Shown here: one piece after another, positions 6,778 to 12,792 of the stretch
How the letters are laid out: each line of letters begins with the position of its first letter
Numbering within the stretch: the first letter of the stretch is position 1
Assembly: GCF_963548695.1 (NCBI RefSeq)
Contig: NZ_CAUUWA010000055.1
Coordinates: forward strand, 1-14,470
Direction of reading: 5' to 3'
Length of the DNA: 14,470 nucleotides
Origin: an uncultured Fretibacterium sp.
GTDB taxonomy: Bacteria; Synergistota; Synergistia; Synergistales; Aminobacteriaceae
Notes under the pieces: model-generated
Databases searched by the model: none
The model's input: only the letters and a program-made list of their open reading frames with translations
Told to the model about the DNA's origin: nothing
Translations under genes and position numbers: made by a program

Positions 6778-9354
6778 ATGCGGAAGAAGGTATTGGCAGT
6801 GTTTGGCGTGTTGTTGGCGCTGGCGCTCGCGCTCGCGGGGACACCTCGTCCCGTCGCGGCGGAGCCTCCGGCACAGGGTCAGATCCCCAACGAGATGAAG
6901 GTGGTCCGCACATTCGGCGGAGAGCTGGTAGGGGATTCCTTCGACCTGATGGGGAGCTGTGCAAACCGTCGTATGAACTATCGTCTGATGCAGGTTCTGG
7001 AGCGCAATCAGTCCCCGGAGAAGGTCTTTCGCCCCTACGATCTTACCCTGCGGTCGGAATGGCTGTTCGGGTGCGCGCTGAACTTCTTCCAGAGGGAGAA
7101 GTACTATGAGGGTACCGACCAGGGCATCTGGCTGAGCTGGCGCTTCGCCATGACTACGGGGGCCCCGAAATTCCAATTCTCGGGGCGGTCCCGTTCCTCG
7201 GGCGAGCGGTTCCTGTGCACGCCAATCAAGGACGTGGCCGAGGACATCTTCACGGTTGCCGCGAAATGGAACGCCAAGCTGAGAACGCGTTGGATGGATC
7301 TGCGGAAAGAGCTGCTCCAGGCGATCCTCAAAGCGGATCATCAGGGGAAAAAATTCAACGAACTTACCGAGGAAGAGCAGGAGAAGGTGTTCAACAAGTT
7401 AAACGAGCAAATGAAGACGGAATGGCCCAAAAAGCTGCAGACCGATGAGGAAAAGGCCTTGGACAAGGAGTCCGAGCGCCTGAGTGACTTGCTCGAGCGG
7501 GTCCTCGAGCAGCCTAAGGTTGAGGACTACGAGTATCGGGTCCTGGAGAAGGGCGTCGGGGTCCCGGTCCTCGTCCAGGATGGGAGCCTGAAGTCCACGG
7601 GAGGGAACCTCGAGCTGAAGGGGCGGAATCGGGGCCTGACGGAGACGATGCTCTTCAGGCTGGTCCAGATCGCATCCGGCCTCTGGCAGGACAAGAAGTT
7701 CCACGCGGACGACGTGACGGTCGAGACGGGATGGAACGACCCGAAGGTCAAGGAATTTCTGACGGGAGGACTGCGCGTCCCCGAGGGCAGAATCGTGCTC
7801 GGAGCCGCGGGGTCCCTGACCGCGGAGAAGGACCTGAAGCTGGCCGACGCATGGTTCCGCGTCTCGGCCCTCTCGACGGGAAAGTCCCTGCTCTTCCGCG
7901 CCACGGAGAAGATGCTCTCGCCCCTCTATTTCGAGCTCAAGGGCAAGGGGGCGTCCACCGCACAGGAGGAGACGCGCCTGGCCGGCCTGACGCAGGTCTC
8001 GCCCTTCCTGGGAGGCTTCGAGGTCCGCGATTATCCGAAGGACAAGGGCCTGGACGACGTCCTGTACGGCAACTCCCTCGTCTTCGTGGGGCAGGACGGT
8101 TCCAGGAAGGAGTTGCAGCTCGGCTCGCTCGTCAATGAGCTTATGAAGAACGCCAACGTCAGCTCCGACGTCGTCTTCAACGCCGTCGCGGGATTCCGCG
8201 CCGCGCAGTTCGCCTCCCAGGCTTGGAGCGACGGCGTCTTCAAGCCCGCCGATGCCTCCATCACCGTCGGGCCCATGTTGAGGGGCGCGGACCCCGCGGA
8301 CTTCTGGAAGTCCCTGGGAGTCGCCGACGTCGAAACCAGCGCGGGGGCCTCGGACAACGAGCGGCTTACCGTAAAGATCAAGATCAAGTCCACGGGAGAG
8401 ATCTGCACGGTCGCGGAGACCGAGGACCTTGGCCGCAGGGACTATGCAAACCTGAAGGCCTATGCGGACAGGATCAGGCCACTGGCAAAAAAGGAGAAGA
8501 AGAGCGCCTCCGTCGACCTGCAGACGTTCGCGAAGGCCGGGATGGTCTCGGCGTTCGGGGAAGTCCACGTCATGCACGACGAACTGAAGGGGTGGTCCGG
8601 CGCGCTTCACATCACCGAGGATAGCATGGAGGAGCTTATCGGCAGGGCGACAGCGGTGCCCAACGTCGGCAACTTCGTCGTCTCGAAGACAACGAAAGAC
8701 CCGGTTCCCCCCACCCCCGAAGCTCCAGAACCTGGAGAGCCCGACAAACCCGAGCCGGAGACTCCAAAACCCGAAACTCCCAAGCCTGAAACTCCCAAGC
8801 CGGAGACCCCGAAGCCCGAAACTCCGAAGCCGGAGACTCCCAAGCCTGAAACTCAGCAGGAACAGGAGCTGGGAGACTTCCTCAAGTCCCCGCAGAACTG
8901 GGGTATCAGCGAGACCCGGGAGGGTAATGTCACCAAGGTCGTTTTCACGGCCAGCTTCGAGACGAGCCTCGGCATTAAGGACATACGCCTGACGACCCAG
9001 GGGTTCCGGCAGGGAACGGTGAAGGCCGAGCTGCTTCCCGTTTCCTCGGGAAAGACAAGGACGGCCGCCGCGGCAGCCCATCGCTACACGCTCAGGGCCT
9101 CCGGAGAATTCGAAACGGCGGACAGGGATAAGGCCGCGATCACGGGCATCTTCTACACGCCCTCCGACGGTTCGGGGGAGCGGAGCCTGCCCCTACCGTC
9201 CTCGGGGATTCCGCTGAAGAGCATGAAGGAAACCTCTCCTGCTCCCGACACGGAAAAGAAAAGCGGCAGCGGCGGATGCGATGCCGGATTTCTCTCCTTT
9301 GCGGCGTTAGCCTTGGTGCCCATGGCATCTCGATTCGGGAAAAAAGCGCGGTAG
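6778..9354 (+). CDS. Secreted Synerg-CTERM protein of unknown function with PKPET repeat linker
   Basis: An 858-residue protein I do not recognise as a whole. It has a classic signal peptide (MRKK, hydrophobic core 5-20, cleavage after PVAA at about residue 28) and a large globular region (about 30-640). That region contains a charged, strongly helical segment at about 163-245, and cysteines at 61, 99 and 147. A proline-rich linker follows (about 641-700, six exact PKPET repeats at 663-692), then a C-terminal domain (about 700-815). The tail is Ser-Gly-Gly-Cys834-Asp-Ala-Gly, a hydrophobic helix (838-849) and basic FGKKAR, matching the Synerg-CTERM sorting signal. By analogy with MYXO-CTERM systems, the tail is probably processed by a dedicated intramembrane protease and the protein anchored at the cell surface. 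The ATG at 6778 (GGAG close by) gives the best signal peptide; ATG 6739 is an alternative. Monocistronic: promoter upstream, terminators downstream. Confidence 0.9.
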   Translation: MRKKVLAVFGVLLALALALAGTPRPVAAEPPAQGQIPNEMKVVRTFGGELVGDSFDLMGSCANRRMNYRLMQVLERNQSPEKVFRPYDLTLRSEWLFGCALNFFQREKYYEGTDQGIWLSWRFAMTTGAPKFQFSGRSRSSGERFLCTPIKDVAEDIFTVAAKWNAKLRTRWMDLRKELLQAILKADHQGKKFNELTEEEQEKVFNKLNEQMKTEWPKKLQTDEEKALDKESERLSDLLERVLEQPKVEDYEYRVLEKGVGVPVLVQDGSLKSTGGNLELKGRNRGLTETMLFRLVQIASGLWQDKKFHADDVTVETGWNDPKVKEFLTGGLRVPEGRIVLGAAGSLTAEKDLKLADAWFRVSALSTGKSLLFRATEKMLSPLYFELKGKGASTAQEETRLAGLTQVSPFLGGFEVRDYPKDKGLDDVLYGNSLVFVGQDGSRKELQLGSLVNELMKNANVSSDVVFNAVAGFRAAQFASQAWSDGVFKPADASITVGPMLRGADPADFWKSLGVADVETSAGASDNERLTVKIKIKSTGEICTVAETEDLGRRDYANLKAYADRIRPLAKKEKKSASVDLQTFAKAGMVSAFGEVHVMHDELKGWSGALHITEDSMEELIGRATAVPNVGNFVVSKTTKDPVPPTPEAPEPGEPDKPEPETPKPETPKPETPKPETPKPETPKPETPKPETQQEQELGDFLKSPQNWGISETREGNVTKVVFTASFETSLGIKDIRLTTQGFRQGTVKAELLPVSSGKTRTAAAAAHRYTLRASGEFETADRDKAAITGIFYTPSDGSGERSLPLPSSGIPLKSMKETSPAPDTEKKSGSGGCDAGFLSFAALALVPMASRFGKKAR
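8764..8853 (+). repeat. Six in-frame 15-bp repeats encoding PKPET
   Basis: Six consecutive PKPET units, each 15 bp, in the Synerg-CTERM protein. Codon choice alternates (AAG/AAA, CCT/CCG/CCC, GAA/GAG), so the units are not identical at the DNA level apart from a few. This points to an old repeat maintained for protein reasons rather than a very recent expansion. Proline/lysine/glutamate linkers of this kind commonly span cell-wall or surface layers. Confidence 0.95.
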
Positions 9355-9367
9355 GCTCAATCCTGAA

Positions 9368-9404
9368 GAAGCGCTGATTCAATCAGCGCTTCCCTGTTTT
9401 TGTT
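9368..9404 (+). terminator. Intrinsic terminator after the large Synerg-CTERM gene
   Basis: GAAGCGCTGA (9368-9377) and TCAGCGCTTC (9383-9392) form a 10-bp stem with a 5-nt loop, followed by CCTGTTTTTGTT. It begins 13 bp after the stop codon. Confidence 0.85.
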
Positions 9405-9410
9405 GAACAG

Positions 9411-9460
9411 GCGGAAGGCCGTTCCTCCCATCTCCACAGGGCGGCCTTCTGCTTTGTTTG
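9411..9460 (+). terminator. Second terminator-like hairpin
   Basis: GCGGAAGGCCG (9411-9421) pairs with CGGCCTTCTGC (9442-9452) with one G-U pair, around a 20-nt loop. TTTGTTTGTGTGT follows. This is a probable back-up terminator, as also seen after pepT. Confidence 0.6.
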
Positions 9461-9605
9461 TGTGTTCGAATCGAAGCGTCTGAGATTTAGGACAATTTCT
9501 TTCATAACATCAAGTTGTCTCAAAACAAAAGGGAAGCGCCGGATTTTTTGGCCCCCCTGATGAAGAATCTGTTATGAAGTGCCCGATGTAAAGAGGAGAA
9601 GAGGG
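9461..9605. other. Intergenic stretch with no recognisable gene
   Basis: This stretch is lower in GC than its neighbours and contains short A/T-rich segments. No convincing reading frame, promoter or RNA gene was found on either strand. It leads into the small reading frame and inverted-repeat segment that follow. Confidence 0.5.
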
Positions 9606-9621
9606 AAAAGGAGCTTGACAA

Positions 9622-9798
9622 GTGGCACGTTATTTCATTCCTGACGGCATCCTGAAAAAGCCCCGCCTTAAAAGTTCCGGCATTGGCCACTCTGTTATTC
9701 GTGGATCACAAGATTTTCCCATGCCGACATCGTTTACATCGCAGATGGCTCGAACCTCAAAGCATATGGAGCTTCTTGTCGAATACCGTCAGGAATGA
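9622..9798 (+). CDS. Possible small or remnant gene (58 aa)
   Basis: A GTG at 9622 stands 8 nt after a strong ribosome-binding site (AAAAGGAG, 9606-9613) and opens a 58-codon frame ending with TGA at 9796-9798. The peptide begins VARYFIPDGILKKPRL. I recognise no family. In another frame the downstream part reads DIVYIADGSNLKAYG, which looks more protein-like than the zero frame there. This could mean the segment is the frameshifted relic of a longer gene. The frame almost exactly fills the interval bounded by 17-bp inverted repeats (9634-9799). It may be a real small protein, a gene fragment or a chance frame. Confidence 0.25.
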   Translation: MARYFIPDGILKKPRLKSSGIGHSVIRGSQDFPMPTSFTSQMARTSKHMELLVEYRQE

Positions 9799-9799
9799 A
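9634..9799. repeat. 166-bp segment bounded by 17-bp inverted repeats (16/17)
   Basis: The left arm, 9634-9650 (TTCATTCCTGACGGCAT), and the right arm, 9783-9799, are reverse complements except for one position. The 14 outermost bases match exactly. No direct target duplication is visible immediately outside. The segment is the size of a small non-autonomous (MITE-like) element, but no transposase-family ends are recognised. Both arms encode FIPDGI when read inward, one on each strand. Confidence 0.6.
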
Positions 9800-9820
9800 C
9801 TTTTCGATGAGGACGGACGG

Positions 9821-10441
9821 TCAGGGACGGCGCCTCCGCGCGAGGGGCAGAAGCAGCGGAACCATCAGGAGCATCGCCCCCATCCCCAGGCCGAGGCCGC
9901 ACCCGCTCTGTACGTCGTCGATCCTGGGCTTCCCCGTCCCCTCCTTCCAGATCGCGCTGGTCGACTGGATCTCCGTCCTGCCGATGACATCCAGATCGAT
10001 CGTTCCGTAGATGTCCACCTTCCCGGAGGTGACGGAGGTGAGCGTCACCTTGTAGATCAACCCCTCCTTCGTCCTCACCGCCGGCAGGGAGAACGGCTTG
10101 TTCAACGTCGGCTGCAGGTCCGGAAGGGGGACGGGAACGTGCAGGGTCTCGCGGTATCGCTCCGTCCAGGCCTTGATGTTCAGCCGGGAGGCGTCGATGC
10201 GAAGCCACAGGTCGTAGCCTGTGATACAGCGTCTCCCCTCGACGACCCCCGTTTGGATGTCCAGGGTGCCATCGAGGGCCAGCTGAACGCGCACCCTTTT
10301 TTCCCCGTAGCCCTCGCCCTCGATCATCCAGCGACCGGCGATGTCGTAGGACACCGGCTCCGCCGCCGCCGGAAGGACGGCGCAGCAAAGCGACAAAAGC
10401 GCCGCCAGGAGGAGCATCCCATAACGATTGTTGTTCCACAT
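9821..10441 (-). CDS. Small secreted Synerg-CTERM protein of unknown function
   Basis: A 206-residue exported protein. It has a signal peptide (MWNNNRYG then a hydrophobic core at about 9-23, cleavage after AAA at about residue 27), then a mature region that looks rich in beta strands (about 30-175). That region begins with DIAGRWMIEGEGYGEKRV and has no family I recognise; the opening is loosely reminiscent of lipocalin-like folds. The C-terminus is SGC181GLGLG, a hydrophobic helix to about residue 200 and a basic ARRRRP tail, again the Synerg-CTERM layout. The ATG at 10441 has GGAGG 9 nt upstream (- strand) and gives a clean signal peptide, so the longer frame from 10519 is not used. It lies 74 bp after the OsmC-family gene on the same strand and may share its transcript. 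It is a probable substrate of the same sorting protease as the larger protein. Confidence 0.85.
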   Translation of the reverse strand: MWNNNRYGMLLLAALLSLCCAVLPAAAEPVSYDIAGRWMIEGEGYGEKRVRVQLALDGTLDIQTGVVEGRRCITGYDLWLRIDASRLNIKAWTERYRETLHVPVPLPDLQPTLNKPFSLPAVRTKEGLIYKVTLTSVTSGKVDIYGTIDLDVIGRTEIQSTSAIWKEGTGKPRIDDVQSGCGLGLGMGAMLLMVPLLLPLARRRRP

Positions 10442-10515
10442 ATCAAAAACCTCCGTTTCAAACGGCCAGGCCCAGCAAGCAGAGCCCCCGGGCGCACCGC
10501 GGACGCGGAAGGCCG

Positions 10516-10947
10516 TCAACTTTCCAACACGACCTCCGTCTCGAAGACGGGAGCATGGTCGATCGTACTGCGCACCGTGCAGTCTGCTTCGCTCTCCTCC
10601 ACGACGGCCCGAACCTGCTCAAGGGACGCCCCGGTCCTCATGAAGACCTTTGTTCTGACAGTATCGAGAGCGGAGCGGCCGGTACCCGGGGAACGCACCC
10701 CCTCGATCTCGATCCGCAGATCCTCGTAAGCCAGCCCCTTCTCCTCCATCGTCGCCCGGATGGTCATCCCAAGGCATCCCGCTATCCCCGCAAGAAGCAG
10801 GTCCACGGGGCAGAACCCGACCACCGGCAGAGAATCGGACTTCATCGTCCGGCTCATCAGCAGCCTGTGCCGCCCCACCGTGTACTCGAAGGAGTAGGCG
10901 TCGCGCTCCTCCGCCCTCAGCTTAAACGTCTTTCCCACATCGGCCAT
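10516..10947 (-). CDS. OsmC/Ohr family protein
   Basis: A 143-residue cytoplasmic protein of the OsmC family, many members of which reduce organic or fatty-acid hydroperoxides with a pair of reactive cysteines. The family core PVDLLLAGIAGCLGMTIRATME (about 47-68) places Cys58 on the central helix, and Cys123 (ADCTV) sits where the resolving cysteine of Ohr/OsmC is found. An additional Cys46 lies just before the helix. The C-terminal STIDHAPVFETEVVL is also typical. The ATG at 10947 follows GGGAGG at about 6 nt; a longer frame to 11010 adds an Arg-rich extension with no family support. Which subfamily (OsmC, Ohr or the less characterised YhfA-like group) is uncertain. A role in peroxide defence is plausible for an anaerobe but inferred. 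Confidence 0.88.
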   Translation of the reverse strand: MADVGKTFKLRAEERDAYSFEYTVGRHRLLMSRTMKSDSLPVVGFCPVDLLLAGIAGCLGMTIRATMEEKGLAYEDLRIEIEGVRSPGTGRSALDTVRTKVFMRTGASLEQVRAVVEESEADCTVRSTIDHAPVFETEVVLES

Positions 10948-11067
10948 GATGTCCTCCCATTCCTCTCCTCGAGGGAACGCCCGCGCCCTCCGTCGATCGG
11001 ACTCCATCAAAAAGGAGTCGCGCTTGCCCCTTCGTATCCCCGGCTCGACGAACCGGGCTCTATTTTC

Positions 11068-11073
11068 ATTATA
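11068..11073 (-). promoter_or_regulatory. Candidate -10 box upstream of the OsmC-family gene
   Basis: A perfect TATAAT reads on the - strand in an AT-rich island (TTTTGTTATAATGAAAAT), about 120 nt before the OsmC-family ATG. No consensus -35 is present at 16-18 bp, so the promoter would be weak or factor-dependent. Confidence 0.4.
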
Positions 11074-11097
11074 ACAAAACGCCGCCGAAGGAGATGG

Positions 11098-11123
11098 GAG
11101 GAGCCGCCCGGGGGCGGCTCCTC
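11098..11123 (-). terminator. Strong hairpin after metQ
   Basis: GAGGAGCCGCCC (11098-11109) and GGGCGGCTCCTC (11112-11123) are perfect 12-bp inverted repeats with a minimal loop, starting about 40 nt after the metQ stop. No immediate T-run follows on the - strand (CCATCTCCTTC), so it is either an imperfect terminator or a 3'-end-stabilising hairpin separating the met operon from the OsmC-family gene. Confidence 0.55.
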
Positions 11124-11162
11124 GCTGAAACTTCCTCTACTTTTTTCGAGGCTCCCGGCGCC

Positions 11163-11972
11163 CTACCAGGCGCAGACGATAGCCCCCTTGTACTTCTCGT
11201 CCACGAACGCCTTCACCGCGTCGCTGTTGTAGCACTCGACCAGGGTCTTGAACTCCGGCCGGCCCTCCTCGCCCTCCCGCACCGCGATAATGTTGACGTA
11301 GGGGGATTTGCTGCTCTCGATGAACAAAGCGTCCCGGGCAGGGACCAGCCCCGACTCCACGGCGTAGTTCGTGACGACCACCGAGAGATCCGAGTCCCGT
11401 ATAGCCCGCACCATCTGGGCAGCCTCCAGCTCCACAAACTTAAATTCATGCGGGTTTTTCGTAACATCCAGTACCGTCGGCAGAAGCCCCTTAGACGGGT
11501 CGACCTCGATCAGCCCGCGGTCCTGGAGCAGGAGCAGCGCGCGCCCCCCGTTGCTGGGATCATTAGGGATCGCGACCGTCATGCCGTTCTTGATCGCATC
11601 AAGACTCTTCACGGTCTCCGAATAGACCCCCAAAGGCATCAATACCGTCTTGCCGATCGAGACCAGCTTGTACCCACGGTCCTTCATCATCTCCTCCATA
11701 TACGGGAGATGCTGAAAGGAATTGACATCGATATCCCCATCGGCCAGCGCGGCGTTGGGAAGGATAAAGTCCGAGAAGCGCACCAGCTCAACCTCGAGCC
11801 CCTTCTCGGCCGCGAGCTTCTGCACCAGCTCGCCGATCTCCTCATGCGGGCCCCCATCCACACCCAGCTTTATCCTCGCCGCCTCCGCACACCCGACCCC
11901 AAGGAAAAGGACAAACAACGCAGCCAACACAACCCCAAATTTCTTCAACATAACCTCAAACTTCTTCAACAC
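11163..11972 (-). CDS. metQ: Methionine ABC transporter substrate-binding lipoprotein MetQ
   Basis: Periplasmic, membrane-tethered methionine-binding protein (NlpA family). Family blocks are clear: IKLGVDGGPHEEIGELVQKL after the signal region, FSDFILPNAALADGDIDVNSFQH, and the terminal KYKGAIV-x-AW. I place the start at GTG 11972 because a perfect AAGGAGG (11981-11987) lies 8 nt upstream; this gives 269 aa. ATG 11993 would put that ribosome-binding site inside the gene. ATG 11951 is a third choice. The signal peptide runs to GVGC28, the probable lipidated cysteine; Gly at the -3 position is atypical for a lipobox. The N-terminus is built from 21-bp quasi-repeats (VLKKFEV / MLKKFGV). Third gene of the riboswitch-controlled met operon, 151 bp after metI. 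Confidence 0.95.
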   Translation of the reverse strand: MLKKFEVMLKKFGVVLAALFVLFLGVGCAEAARIKLGVDGGPHEEIGELVQKLAAEKGLEVELVRFSDFILPNAALADGDIDVNSFQHLPYMEEMMKDRGYKLVSIGKTVLMPLGVYSETVKSLDAIKNGMTVAIPNDPSNGGRALLLLQDRGLIEVDPSKGLLPTVLDVTKNPHEFKFVELEAAQMVRAIRDSDLSVVVTNYAVESGLVPARDALFIESSKSPYVNIIAVREGEEGRPEFKTLVECYNSDAVKAFVDEKYKGAIVCAW

Positions 11973-11980
11973 AACGACAA

Positions 11981-11987
11981 CCTCCTT
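11981..11987 (-). promoter_or_regulatory. metQ: Shine-Dalgarno site that decides the metQ start
   Basis: Perfect AAGGAGG on the - strand, 8 nt before GTG 11972. It falls inside the frame if translation began at ATG 11993, which is why the GTG is preferred. Confidence 0.6.
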
Positions 11988-12021
11988 AACCATACAAACG
12001 AACTCAACCCAGCGAAACGCC

Positions 12022-12076
12022 GCAGGGGCTTCGCCCCCGCACCCTCACCAGGGGAGCGAGCTCCCCTGGACCCCAT
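12022..12076 (-). repeat. GC-rich double-hairpin intergenic repeat, copy B
   Basis: Read on the - strand it begins ATGGGGTCC (12076-12068), then a 10-bp perfect hairpin (arms 12048-12057 and 12060-12069), the GGTG spacer, and a second hairpin GGGGC/GCCCC (12025-12029 and 12033-12037). Order and flanking words match copy A at 5054-5107. It fills most of the gap between metI and metQ, so it is transcribed within the met mRNA. Near-identical words (GCGAAACGCCGC at 12012-12023 and GCAAAACGCCGC at 12096-12107) lie on both sides. Confidence 0.7.
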
Positions 12077-12106
12077 CACGCAAAGCACAAAGACTGCAAA
12101 ACGCCG

Positions 12107-12135
12107 CTATCCCTCCATCTCCACTATCCCTCCAT
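12107..12135 (-). repeat. Direct duplication of the metI 3' end
   Basis: On the - strand ATGGAGGGATAG, the last codons of metI (Met-Glu-Gly-stop), occurs at 12135-12124. It is repeated exactly at 12118-12107 after a 5-nt spacer. The second copy is outside the gene. Confidence 0.85.
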
Positions 12136-12792
12136 ACCCCTGCGGCGCAGCACCGCCCGAACCGTCCAGTCCCCGGCGGTCTGGATAGCCTGCACCATGA
12201 CGATCATCACGACGATGGTCGCCAGCATGATGTCCGGCCGGAACCGCTGGTGGCCAAAACGAATGGCCAGGTCCCCCAGCCCGCCGCCCCCGACCGCACC
12301 CGCCATGGCCGAGTACCCCACCAGGTTGACCAGCATCAGCGTGACGCCACGCAGCAGGTCGGGCACGGCCTCGGGAAAGAGGACCTTCCGGACAATCTGC
12401 GAGGGCGACGCGCCCATCGCCTGAGCCGCCTCGACGACCCCGCCGTCCACCCCGTTCAATGCGCTCTCCACAAGCCGTCCCATGAACGGCAGGGCCGCCA
12501 GGGCCAGGGGGACGACGGCCGCCGAGGTCCCGATGGACCGTCCCACGATCAGCCGGGTCAGCGGGATGATCGCCACCATCAGGATGATGAAGGGCGTGGA
12601 CCGCGTCGCGTTGACCGCGAACCCCACTGTGCGGTTCAGCCAGGGTCTGGGCATCAGCCCTCCGGAGGACGTCACGGCCAGCAGCACGCCCAACGGGCCC
12701 CCCCCCACGCAGGCCAGCAGCCCCGACAGCCCTATCATATAAAGCGTCTCACACGACGCCTGCCACAGAAGCCCCCAGATTGCGGCGGACAT
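12124..12792 (-). CDS. metI: Methionine ABC transporter permease MetI
   Basis: Inner-membrane permease of the D/L-methionine importer (222 aa, normal length). There are five hydrophobic helices (about 15-42, 57-78, 88-106, 150-172 and 188-207). Conserved segments include NATRSTPFIILMVAIIPLTR (61-80) and the EAA coupling loop EAAQAMGASPSQIVRKVLFP (121-140). GYSAMAGAVGGGGLGDLAIR (159-178) is the MetI hallmark. The ATG at 12792 has an excellent GGAGGTGAT ribosome-binding site and gives the expected N-terminus. It overlaps the end of metN by 44 bp, so the ribosome-binding site lies inside metN and translation of the two is probably coupled. Confidence 0.96.
   Translation of the reverse strand: MSAAIWGLLWQASCETLYMIGLSGLLACVGGGPLGVLLAVTSSGGLMPRPWLNRTVGFAVNATRSTPFIILMVAIIPLTRLIVGRSIGTSAAVVPLALAALPFMGRLVESALNGVDGGVVEAAQAMGASPSQIVRKVLFPEAVPDLLRGVTLMLVNLVGYSAMAGAVGGGGLGDLAIRFGHQRFRPDIMLATIVVMIVMVQAIQTAGDWTVRAVLRRRGMEG

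Noticed and set aside
8764..8853. Regular 15-bp repeats considered as a CRISPR-like array
   Set aside because: There are no spacers, the period is 15 bp without gaps, and the repeats are in frame within a long protein as PKPET units.
9683..10729. A 348-codon + strand frame across the small Synerg-CTERM and OsmC-family genes
   Set aside because: It is antisense to two genes with clear signal peptide, sorting tail and OsmC motifs, and has Arg/Pro/His-rich shadow composition.
11094..12188. A 364-codon + strand frame opposite metQ
   Set aside because: It is a shadow of metQ and the intergenic repeat; composition is Arg/His/Leu-rich with no motifs.
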